Of a stretch of 5,502 bases of DNA, positions 1 to 5,502 are shown piece after piece; position 1 is the stretch's first letter; each line of letters starts with the position of its first letter. A program made the position numbers and the translations under genes. The notes beneath the pieces are model-generated. The model worked only from the letters and a program-made list of their open reading frames with translations. It was not told the DNA's origin and made no database searches. Origin of the DNA: Chlorobiota bacterium (GTDB lineage Bacteria; Bacteroidota; Ignavibacteria; Ignavibacteriales; Ignavibacteriaceae); the NCBI GenBank assembly GCA_008363265.1, contig RHKR01000195.1, forward strand, positions 1 through 5,502, written 5' to 3'.

Positions 1-708
1 AATGGCGGGGTGCTGCTTCGTTCCACTGATTTCGGCAGACACTACTACCCTGATCAGGTGTTCGGATTTGATAACTATCACTCATTGTTCAGGTTCAACT
101 CCCTCTTCTATCTGTTTAATGAGTATGGATACGCGCTCACAAGCAGTGACCAGGGTGAATCATGGCAGGAGCTGCGCCTTAACTTCGAAGGGGCTCTTCG
201 CCAAACCGGGTTTGCCGGCAACAGGTTCAGGATGCTCTCTGCTTCCGGAGGGCTCTACACATCAAACATTCAGTGCGACATGCTGAACTATCAGCAACTG
301 CAGGGTGGATCGCAGAAAAAAACGATGTTTCTTACGACATCTGGTAACCTGATCGTGGCAGGCTCGGGTGCCTCATTGCTGGTTGGAAGGGATACCGCCG
401 TTGTCTCCGGCTTCGCCGGTGACGGTGAGAATGGAAATTCCCCCGGCGAGTTCAGGTTAGACCAGAACTATCCCAACCCGTTCAACGGTGCCACGGTTAT
501 ACCGGTTCACATGGGAAAAGCGGGGATGGCCAGGATCGAGATATTCAACACCAACGGTGAAAGGGTCACCGTTCTTCTCGACAGGGAACTTGACCGGGGT
601 GATCACCTCATCCCGTTTGATCCGGGGGGCCTCCCCAGCGGGATCTATCTCTACCGCCTTGTCACCGATGATAAAAGTCTCACCGGTAAAATGATACTGT
701 TGAGGTGA
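1..708 (+). CDS. C-terminal part of a secreted beta-propeller protein with T9SS sorting domain (5' end outside window)
   Basis: The frame is open from base 1 and ends with TGA at 706-708, giving 235 visible residues. The window starts inside a blade (NGG VLLRSTDFG), so the GTG at base 10 is an internal valine and not a start. About four blades are visible. Asp-box-like motifs are STDFGRHY (8-15, degenerate) and SSDQGESW (48-55, canonical). Two further blades around 75-95 and 115-133 keep only the strand pattern (RMLSASGGLYTS, NLIVAGSGASLLVG). A Gly/Asn-rich linker (about 136-150) leads to a T9SS type A sorting domain (151-235) with QNYPNPFN, SGIYLYRL and a basic C-terminus, GKMILLR. The protein is probably exported by Sec and then T9SS to the cell surface or medium. 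Its ligand is unknown. It lies 7 bases upstream of a paralogue and is probably in the same operon. The family assignment is firm; the function is not known. Confidence 0.9.
   Translation, partial: NGGVLLRSTDFGRHYYPDQVFGFDNYHSLFRFNSLFYLFNEYGYALTSSDQGESWQELRLNFEGALRQTGFAGNRFRMLSASGGLYTSNIQCDMLNYQQLQGGSQKKTMFLTTSGNLIVAGSGASLLVGRDTAVVSGFAGDGENGNSPGEFRLDQNYPNPFNGATVIPVHMGKAGMARIEIFNTNGERVTVLLDRELDRGDHLIPFDPGGLPSGIYLYRLVTDDKSLTGKMILLR
451..705 (+). other. T9SS type A C-terminal sorting domain of gene 1
   Basis: These 85 residues match the Por/T9SS sorting-domain pattern: FRLDQNYPNPFNGAT at the start, a central strand pair (RIEIFNTNGERV), then GLPSGIYLYRL and GKMILLR at the very end. In this family the domain targets the protein to the outer-membrane translocon and is normally cleaved off. 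The residue after NPFN is Gly, where many family members have Pro. Confidence 0.9.
702..708 (+). promoter_or_regulatory. Shine-Dalgarno for gene 2, overlapping the stop codon of gene 1
   Basis: GAGGTGA ends 7 bases before the ATG at 716 and matches the 3' part of the anti-SD complement AGGAGGTGA. It is built from the last codon (AGG, Arg) and stop codon (TGA) of gene 1, so ribosomes finishing gene 1 sit on the initiation site of gene 2. This suggests translational coupling and supports the start choice for gene 2. Confidence 0.75.
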
Positions 709-715
709 AAGGTTT

Positions 716-772
716 ATGATGAAAAATTACTTGATCTTGATTTTAGTTTCCCTCAATTTCCTCCTGAACGGG
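716..772 (+). other. Signal peptide of gene 2
   Basis: Short basic n-region (MMKN), hydrophobic core of residues 5-18 (YLILILVSLNFLLN), and predicted cleavage after Gly19, giving a mature protein that starts with Gln20. No lipobox cysteine is present. The exact cleavage site is inferred. Confidence 0.8.
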
Positions 773-2824
773 CAGTTAACCCCAATGAATCCCTTCGAGG
801 ATATCACCGCGTTCACCTCTGTTGTGGTGCAGGGTGAGACAATACTCCTTTCAACCGATAAGAGCAAAATTGTCAGAAGCACCGACGCGGGCCTCTCCTG
901 GAGCTTGATTTCCGCGAACATCCCTTCCGGCCTGAAAAAACTTCACTCATCCGCCGCGGGTGTTGTGTACGGCTGCGGATCGGGAGGCAAGATCATCAAG
1001 TCGATCAATGGTGGCCTTACATGGTCATCCGTCTCAACGGGTATCACTTCAGATCTGTTTGACATCACTTCGGTTAACAGCACCCTCCTGTTCGCTTGCG
1101 GCGCCGGGGGGAAAATACTTAAATCGACCAATGGGGGTCAATCATGGGTCGCATCATCTCCGCTGCCTTATCGTCTGAACACAATAAAATTTGCCGGTCC
1201 ACAGACGGGCTGGGCTGCCGGTGACTTCGGCGTGGTTCTCAAGACCACAGACGCGGGTAACTCGTGGAACAGGGTATCCGGCGCTTCAGCCGACTGTAAC
1301 TTCGCTGTTATCGCGCTATTTGGGCTTGAAGGCATCTACATTCTCGGGCGCGAAGGGCAATTGTTGGCTTCCAACAATGGAGGGATCAGTTGGAAATATG
1401 AATTCCAGGATTTCTACATGGAAGGCGATACTGTGATCGCTGCCTGGACCTATGGCAGGGACAGCGTGGTTTACGCAGACGACCGGGGTGCCCTCTCGAT
1501 GGCAAGGATAATTCCTGAAAGACTCGATTTTTACTACTTCGGAAGCAGCGAGCCGGCCACGGCCAAATATTATCATGCCTTCCGTACCGATGATAAAAAA
1601 TTCTATGTCGTTGGCCAGGGCCCCTCGATCTCAAGGGCGGTGATAAACGGCAGCAACTGGACATCGATGATCACGCAGTTAAATGGAAAAGACCTTCGAT
1701 ACCTCCGGTTCAGCGGGGATAGGATCGCGTTGGTGAGCGATCCATTATCTTCGCAGGTTTTTATCTCTTACAACGGTGGTGTAAACTGGAATTTGACCAA
1801 ATCCACCACGCAGCTTCGCAACCTGCAGGCTCTGAACTCAGGACGGCTCTTCATTACTGATATTTATTCCTGGTACAGCCCTGACACGGGGAAAACATGG
1901 AAAAGGTTCACCAATCCGTCTGGTTTCATGAAGGATGTCGTGTTTCTCGACAGCCTGAACGGTTATTGCATAATCTATTATTCGATGCCGGTTCCTTCAG
2001 ACCCCAAGGGACGGTTTTATCATACCACCAACGGCGGGGCTTCATGGGTTCAGCTGAAGGTTTTTGACTCATGGCGGGTGCTCGATCTTTTTGCCAATGA
2101 GGCAGGATTGGTCTGGATCACTCAAGAGGTTACGAGGGAATTGCTCATCAGTTCTGACCACGGGCAAACCTTCACGGGAGTCTATCTCCCATTTGAGGGG
2201 GTTGTCGTTGGAGCGGGTATAGGTCAAAAAGGTTACATCGCTTTCAGAGATGGGAGGATCGTTTATACATCCGCGTTTGGTGCAGGTTTTTCCATTACTT
2301 ACAACAACTCAGCAGTTACACTGAACGCGGTATCGAATTCATACAGCGGAAGGTCGCTCGCGGTAGGCAGCAACGGCACCATCATCGCCACGATCGACTA
2401 CGGAGCATCCTGGAGCTACATAAACACCGGAACCACGCTTAACCTCACGGGAGTCTGGTTGCTGCCTGACATGTCATATGTTGTGACAACGAGCAGTGGC
2501 GAAATTCTCAAAGGTGACCGCCCCGGGATATTCACCGGCGTTGAAAATGAAAATTTTGGAGTGCCGGTAGAGTTCACCCTTGGCAACTACCCGAACCCCT
2601 TCAACGGCTCGACGGTGATACACTTCACCCTGCCAAGTGATTCAGACTGCAGGCTCGAGGTGTTCTCCCCTATCGGATCAATGGTGTTTGCGACTGATCT
2701 TAAGGGAGTGCAGGGCAGCAACAGTTACAGTTTCGATGCTTCTTCGCTCAATTCGGGCGTGTATCTATACCGGCTCACGGCAGGTGGGAAGGCATTAACA
2801 GGCAAGATGATCCTGTTGAAGTGA
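716..2824 (+). CDS. Secreted 14-blade Asp-box beta-propeller protein with T9SS sorting domain
   Basis: Complete 702-residue protein. ATG at 716 is followed by a second in-frame ATG at 719; 716 is preferred because the SD lies 7 bases away, but 719 is possible. Residues 1-19 form a signal peptide, probably cut before Gln20. Residues about 33-604 hold some 14 blades of about 41 residues. Ten carry Asp-box motifs: STDAGLSW (55), SINGGLTW (96), STNGGQSW (137), TTDAGNSW (177), SNNGGISW (219), SYNGGVNW (351), SPDTGKTW (388), TTNGGASW (437), SSDHGQTF (479) and TIDYGASW (559). Blades near 265, 308, 527 and 600 are degenerate. The T9SS domain is 620-702 (GNYPNPFN, SGVYLYRL, GKMILLK). Such repeats occur in Ycf48-like, sortilin-like and sialidase-like propellers. 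No sialidase Arg triad or FRIP motif is evident, so an enzyme role is not supported; an extracellular binding or adhesion role is inferred. It is a paralogue of both neighbours. Confidence 0.93.
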   Translation: MMKNYLILILVSLNFLLNGQLTPMNPFEDITAFTSVVVQGETILLSTDKSKIVRSTDAGLSWSLISANIPSGLKKLHSSAAGVVYGCGSGGKIIKSINGGLTWSSVSTGITSDLFDITSVNSTLLFACGAGGKILKSTNGGQSWVASSPLPYRLNTIKFAGPQTGWAAGDFGVVLKTTDAGNSWNRVSGASADCNFAVIALFGLEGIYILGREGQLLASNNGGISWKYEFQDFYMEGDTVIAAWTYGRDSVVYADDRGALSMARIIPERLDFYYFGSSEPATAKYYHAFRTDDKKFYVVGQGPSISRAVINGSNWTSMITQLNGKDLRYLRFSGDRIALVSDPLSSQVFISYNGGVNWNLTKSTTQLRNLQALNSGRLFITDIYSWYSPDTGKTWKRFTNPSGFMKDVVFLDSLNGYCIIYYSMPVPSDPKGRFYHTTNGGASWVQLKVFDSWRVLDLFANEAGLVWITQEVTRELLISSDHGQTFTGVYLPFEGVVVGAGIGQKGYIAFRDGRIVYTSAFGAGFSITYNNSAVTLNAVSNSYSGRSLAVGSNGTIIATIDYGASWSYINTGTTLNLTGVWLLPDMSYVVTTSSGEILKGDRPGIFTGVENENFGVPVEFTLGNYPNPFNGSTVIHFTLPSDSDCRLEVFSPIGSMVFATDLKGVQGSNSYSFDASSLNSGVYLYRLTAGGKALTGKMILLK
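983..1024 (+). repeat. Blade 2 core of gene 2, close copy of blade 3
   Basis: Encodes GGKIIKSINGGLTW and aligns without gaps to bases 1106-1147 (GGKILKSTNGGQSW). Ten of 14 residues are identical and most DNA differences are at third codon positions. This is the most similar blade pair in the window and suggests a blade duplication that has since diverged. Confidence 0.7.
1106..1147 (+). repeat. Blade 3 core of gene 2, close copy of blade 2
   Basis: Encodes GGKILKSTNGGQSW, the partner of bases 983-1024. Both copies are preceded by a similar strand containing cysteine (YGCGSG and FACGAG). Gene 3 has a related blade, FAGCTGGIILKSTDAGLSW, at residues 404-422. Confidence 0.7.
2573..2821 (+). other. 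T9SS type A C-terminal sorting domain of gene 2
   Basis: Residues 620-702 begin FTLGNYPNPFNGST. They continue through IHFTLPSDSDCRLEVFSPIG and SSLNSGVYLYRL and end GKMILLK. The domain is clearly homologous to that of gene 1: same NPFNG variant, same YLYRL and GKMILL ending. The domain predicts secretion by T9SS followed by removal of this segment. Confidence 0.92.
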
Positions 2825-2830
2825 TCAATA

Positions 2831-2837
2831 AAGGTGA
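2831..2837 (+). promoter_or_regulatory. Shine-Dalgarno for gene 3
   Basis: AAGGTGA lies 3 bases before ATG 2841. It matches the 3' end of the SD consensus, so the short gap equals a normal anti-SD alignment. With only 16 bases between stop 2822-2824 and this start there is no room for a separate terminator and promoter, which supports co-transcription with gene 2. Confidence 0.7.
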
Positions 2838-2840
2838 ATA

Positions 2841-2930
2841 ATGAAAATTCAAAAGCATAAACTTTTTACATTAAGTCCACTCCTGTTCTTCGCCCTTCTG
2901 GTTTGTTTACCGGTCTCAAGCGTTTATGCC
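2841..2930 (+). other. Signal peptide of gene 3
   Basis: Basic n-region (MKIQKHK), long hydrophobic core (about residues 8-24), and a c-region ending SSVYA with a good V-x-A signal peptidase I site before Gln31. Cys22 lies in the core but is not in a lipobox context. Confidence 0.9.
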
Positions 2931-5502
2931 CAGCGCTTCAGCATTGAACAAACAGAAGAGTTCCTTAACGAGTACTGGGTTTCCACCCCGTTTGTTCAGG
3001 TATCTTCCCTGCTGTTCAAGGACAGTCTGCTCGGATTGGTCCACACAGGTGCCAATGAGTTTGGAATAACCTCCGACGGGGGCGCGAATTGGCACAAAAG
3101 AACCATATCGCTCTCTTTCGAGCGGGACGCGGCCGTTATAATGATCTCGAAAGACTCCCTTTTCTATATCTCCACCAACAGAAGGTTCATCTTCTCTTCT
3201 GATGGAGGACAGAACTGGACAAACGCCGGAAGCGTGACCGGTATCGGCGGCGACATCATTTCGATGGTATTTTACGACAGGCTCAGGGGGTTGGGCACCA
3301 CTTCAGACGGCAAGATCTACACCACTGATAACGGAGGTTTCAGCTGGACACAGGTTGGCGGGACGCCCCAGTCAAACCCGAATACACAGCTCAATGTCTA
3401 CGACAGTCTCACCATTTGTTATGGCAGTAACCGCTCTTTTCTTCTCTCAAGTGACCGAGGCGCGTCATGGGACGAGCGTTCGTTCAGTGATTCGATCAAC
3501 ACCCCGGATTTCATGAAGATCATCAATGGGAACATCTTCATCAGTTCGACAGGCAACACCTGGTACAAAACCGGTCTGAACGGAAATATCATCTACCGGG
3601 AGACCCTTGCCCCTGACCTGAGGGTTGTGAACTTTGCCTTCCCGTCTGAGAACGAGGTGTGGGTGGCGAGCAATAACGATGGCATCAAGGTTTCAACACC
3701 CGGATCAGGGGTGTGGTCATATTCAACCTATCCACAGCAGGCGCCTTCGACCGGTATCTATGAGTCATTCAACGGGAATATACTCGTTGCACACTATTCC
3801 GGTGATGAATCCCCGGCTATGATCAGGTTAAGTGATCCCGGTAAGAAATTTTCCGTTAAACGGGCGAGGATACCGGGGAATTACAGACTTTCAGCCGTCA
3901 AGGTTATTTCTCCCGGGCTTACCATCGTGGGAAGCTACGATGGCGCGATCTTCAGATCGACCGACCAGGGCAGGTCATGGGAAAAAACCTCAGGCAGCTC
4001 GATGCTTCCTGCCATCACTTCGATCGCAGCCAAGGATCAGTCCACCATATTTGCCGGCTGCACGGGCGGGATCATTCTTAAGTCGACCGATGCAGGTCTC
4101 TCATGGAGCATGGTCACCACCAGTTTAACCGGTCAGATTACAGCGATAGAGTACAAACCGTTGGATACACTCTTTGTTACGACTTCAACCAGGGTCTACA
4201 TCACAACCCTGTCTCAGCTCCCGGCACTGACGCCCGTAAACTTCCCTTACACTCAGAACAATATCACCAAAGTGAGGTTCTGGGACAGCAGGTCAGGATT
4301 TATCGGCGATTCAAAAGCCTCATATTATACTGTCAATGGTGGAAAGAACTGGACCCACTTCAGTCTGGGATACTTCAACACCGGTGATATTTCGATCCTC
4401 CCCGGTTCCGGTATATGTTACCTTTCCGGTCAGAACTCGCTGCAGGTCAGGGACCTTAAGAATAATAGATATTACGATTCCCGTTTCCGTGGGTTTTTCC
4501 GTTTTGTCGATCACGACTCAACCGCCGGATTCATTCTTGATACATATTACGGCGCGTTAATGCCTTATTATTTAAGCGGACCGCGGCTCGAGTATCTCAT
4601 GGCAGGCGGCCCAATGGCATTGAACGCGTATGACTACTTCAACTCAGGCTACTCGATCGGTGTCGGTGATGGCGGGTTGCTCGTTTTCATCTCGTATAAA
4701 AGTGCTCAGGAACCCCCTTCCGCGTGTAGCGGGCTCACGCCCAATTTCACATCAAATGTCTCGGGCAGGAATGTAACCCTTTCATGGATAGAGCCCTATC
4801 TTCTGACCCCGAATGAGGAATATCAAATCGAACTCGCCCGCGATGACTCCACTTCTGTGATCGTTTCACAGGCCGGTATAACCGCCACTTCCTTCCAGGT
4901 GACGGGACTTGACGAGGAAAAAACGTACTTCTGGCGGGTAAGAGCCAGGAATCAATCCGGTTGGGGTGACTACACCCCCTGGACCAAATTTTTCCTGATG
5001 CGGAATGTCTACACCTTCAGAGAGGTCACGCTGCCCCGCTACGCGACGGTAAACTCGATCACCGAAACACCTGACGGCACGATCTGGGCTGCCGGCGACA
5101 GTGGGTTTGTGGCCCGTTCAACGATTCAGGGCGAGACCTGGGAAGTGGTGCCCTTCCAGTTCAGTGACGATCTGAAGTATTGCTCAGCGAATCCTTATAA
5201 CGGCACCCTGCTGATCTCTTCAACAACGGGAGATGTGATAGTCTCAACGGATAATGGCAACAGCTGGAACCGAACCACCTCCGGACTCGCCGGGTCGGTG
5301 GTCAGATCAATTCTGTTCCTCTCTGAGACCGAAGGATATTTGTGCGGCACAAATGGACTCGCTTCACGAACCTTGGATGGTGGGGCCACATGGTACTTGT
5401 CAAGTATCCCTGTGAACGCGCCTGATCTGAACTCGATCATCAGTCTTGATAACGGGGTGATCCTGATAGCAGCTGATGGCGGCATATTCCTGAGATCAAC
5501 CG
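2841..5502 (+). CDS. Large secreted multi-propeller protein with fibronectin type III domain (3' end outside window)
   Basis: The frame is open from ATG 2841 to the window edge, 887 codons plus one base, with no stop. Residues 1-30 are a signal peptide. Residues about 51-620 hold some 14 blades of about 41 residues, with Asp-boxes TSDGGANW (77), SSDGGQNW (119), TDNGGFSW (162), SSDRGASW (203), STDQGRSW (373), STDAGLSW (415) and TVNGGKNW (497); the other seven are degenerate. Residues about 625-719 form a fibronectin type III domain. A new propeller starts at about 722 with STIQGETW (760), STDNGNSW (802) and TLDGGATW (844) before the cut. A T9SS sorting domain is expected at the missing C-terminus by analogy with its neighbours, but is not seen. 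Function is unknown; an extracellular adhesin or binding protein is inferred from architecture. ATG 2841 is chosen for its adjacent SD and immediate signal peptide. Confidence 0.92.
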   Translation, partial: MKIQKHKLFTLSPLLFFALLVCLPVSSVYAQRFSIEQTEEFLNEYWVSTPFVQVSSLLFKDSLLGLVHTGANEFGITSDGGANWHKRTISLSFERDAAVIMISKDSLFYISTNRRFIFSSDGGQNWTNAGSVTGIGGDIISMVFYDRLRGLGTTSDGKIYTTDNGGFSWTQVGGTPQSNPNTQLNVYDSLTICYGSNRSFLLSSDRGASWDERSFSDSINTPDFMKIINGNIFISSTGNTWYKTGLNGNIIYRETLAPDLRVVNFAFPSENEVWVASNNDGIKVSTPGSGVWSYSTYPQQAPSTGIYESFNGNILVAHYSGDESPAMIRLSDPGKKFSVKRARIPGNYRLSAVKVISPGLTIVGSYDGAIFRSTDQGRSWEKTSGSSMLPAITSIAAKDQSTIFAGCTGGIILKSTDAGLSWSMVTTSLTGQITAIEYKPLDTLFVTTSTRVYITTLSQLPALTPVNFPYTQNNITKVRFWDSRSGFIGDSKASYYTVNGGKNWTHFSLGYFNTGDISILPGSGICYLSGQNSLQVRDLKNNRYYDSRFRGFFRFVDHDSTAGFILDTYYGALMPYYLSGPRLEYLMAGGPMALNAYDYFNSGYSIGVGDGGLLVFISYKSAQEPPSACSGLTPNFTSNVSGRNVTLSWIEPYLLTPNEEYQIELARDDSTSVIVSQAGITATSFQVTGLDEEKTYFWRVRARNQSGWGDYTPWTKFFLMRNVYTFREVTLPRYATVNSITETPDGTIWAAGDSGFVARSTIQGETWEVVPFQFSDDLKYCSANPYNGTLLISSTTGDVIVSTDNGNSWNRTTSGLAGSVVRSILFLSETEGYLCGTNGLASRTLDGGATWYLSSIPVNAPDLNSIISLDNGVILIAADGGIFLRST
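2991..4700 (+). repeat. Array of about 14 propeller blades in gene 3 (probably 7+7)
   Basis: Repeat period is about 41 residues. Blade ends fall near residues 84, 126, 169, 210, 251, 292, 338, 380, 422, 466, 504, 549, 586 and 620. Seven have a clear Asp-box; the others are placed by spacing and by the paired-strand pattern (for example NGNIFISSTGNTWY and YSIGVGDGGLLVF). A split into about 51-340 and 348-620 is inferred. The count equals that of gene 2. Confidence 0.65.
4713..4997 (+). other. Fibronectin type III domain in gene 3
   Basis: Residues about 625-719 show the FnIII pattern. A Pro-rich entry (EPPSACSGL) is followed by strand B with the core Trp (VTLSWIEP, Trp649), strand C (YQIELARD) and the turn SFQVTGLDEEKTYFWRVRA, in which Leu690 and Tyr696 are the usual core residues. 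NQSGWGDYTPW follows, then a closing strand. Such domains are common spacers or binding modules in secreted proteins; here it separates the 14-blade region from a further propeller. Confidence 0.88.
5004..5502 (+). repeat. Third propeller of gene 3, first blades only (cut by window edge)
   Basis: Residues about 722-887 contain three complete Asp-box blades with Trp at 767, 809 and 851, a regular 42-residue spacing, and the start of a fourth (VILIAADGGIFLRST). The last visible blade resembles the first visible blade of gene 1 (NGGVLLRSTDFG), which hints that gene 1 may end with the same kind of propeller. Confidence 0.75.

Larger units (their letters stand above)
812..2527 (+). repeat. Array of about 14 Asp-box propeller blades in gene 2 (probably 7+7)
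   Basis: Protein-level repeat with a period of about 41 residues (about 123 bases). Asp-box aromatic positions fall at residues 62, 103, 144, 184, 226, 315, 358, 395, 444, 486 and 566. The gaps correspond to degenerate blades, giving about 14 units. The blade consensus is hydrophobic strand, (A/V)xGxxGxxxxS(T/N)(D/N)xGxSW, hydrophobic strand. The split into propeller A (about 33-320) and propeller B (about 325-604) is inferred from the count, not seen as a linker. Confidence 0.7.

Noticed and set aside
10..12. GTG at base 10 as a possible start of gene 1.
   Set aside because: The frame is open upstream to base 1, the codons before it encode NGG of an Asp-box blade, there is no signal peptide after it, and a T9SS substrate needs one.
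624..1111. Runs of six G (624-629 and 1106-1111) as phase-variation tracts.
   Set aside because: They are short, lie in conserved Gly-Gly or Pro-Gly-Gly codons in intact frames, and fit ordinary codon choice.
716..2824. Photosystem II assembly factor (Ycf48/HCF136) or sialidase function.
   Set aside because: The blade type is shared, but there is no photosynthesis gene context, no FRIP motif or Arg triad of sialidases is seen, and the T9SS tail points to an extracellular protein.
709..2840. Terminator or promoter in the two intergenic gaps.
   Set aside because: The gaps are only 7 and 16 bases long and are largely used by ribosome binding sites; no hairpin with a T-run fits.
2901..2906. Lipobox at Cys22 of gene 3 (LLVC).
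   Set aside because: The residue before Cys is Val rather than Gly/Ala/Ser, Cys sits inside the hydrophobic core, and a much better signal peptidase I site (VYA before Gln31) follows.
2..5485. Short overlapping open frames on both strands inside the three genes, including minus-strand frames at about 727-1664, 4320-4514 and 5195-5485.
   Set aside because: They lie within long genes with clear family motifs, show no SD or recognisable domain, and are explained by low stop frequency in GC-richer coding DNA.

Overview
The window holds one plus-strand cluster of three large genes for secreted proteins. Two of the genes are cut by the window edges. The only non-coding DNA is 7 bases between genes 1 and 2 and 16 bases between genes 2 and 3. 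I see no rRNA, tRNA, CRISPR array, mobile element, terminator or stand-alone promoter, and no credible minus-strand gene.

Organism: GC is moderate, roughly half by eye. Both complete C-termini carry the (Q/G)NYPNPFN...SG(I/V)YLYRL...GKMILL signature of the type IX secretion system (T9SS, Por) C-terminal sorting domain. Both visible N-termini look like signal peptides followed by glutamine. This points to the Bacteroidota/Ignavibacteriota/Calditrichota part of the FCB superphylum. The NYPNPFN wording is especially common in Ignavibacteria and related environmental lineages, but I cannot name a genus.

Layout: (1) bases 1-708, the last 235 codons of a protein made of beta-propeller blades followed by a T9SS sorting domain. 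(2) bases 716-2824, a complete 702-residue protein: signal peptide, about 14 Asp-box (BNR/Ycf48/sortilin-like) blades, T9SS sorting domain. (3) bases 2841-5502, the first 887 residues of a larger protein: signal peptide, about 14 blades, a fibronectin type III domain, then a further propeller that runs off the window. The three are paralogues in tandem and are probably co-transcribed, with a Shine-Dalgarno sequence just before genes 2 and 3. The one for gene 2 is formed by the last sense codon and stop codon of gene 1.

How they work together: the likely route is Sec export, periplasmic folding, T9SS translocation across the outer membrane, then removal of the sorting domain with surface anchoring or release. 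Substrate and role are unknown. Automatic pipelines often name such repeats 'photosystem II stability/assembly factor-like' or 'sialidase/BNR repeat', but no catalytic residues or photosynthesis context support those functions here. The main points of interest are the matching 14-blade count (probably two seven-bladed propellers) in two adjacent paralogues, the composite architecture of gene 3, and the likelihood that the family extends beyond both edges.
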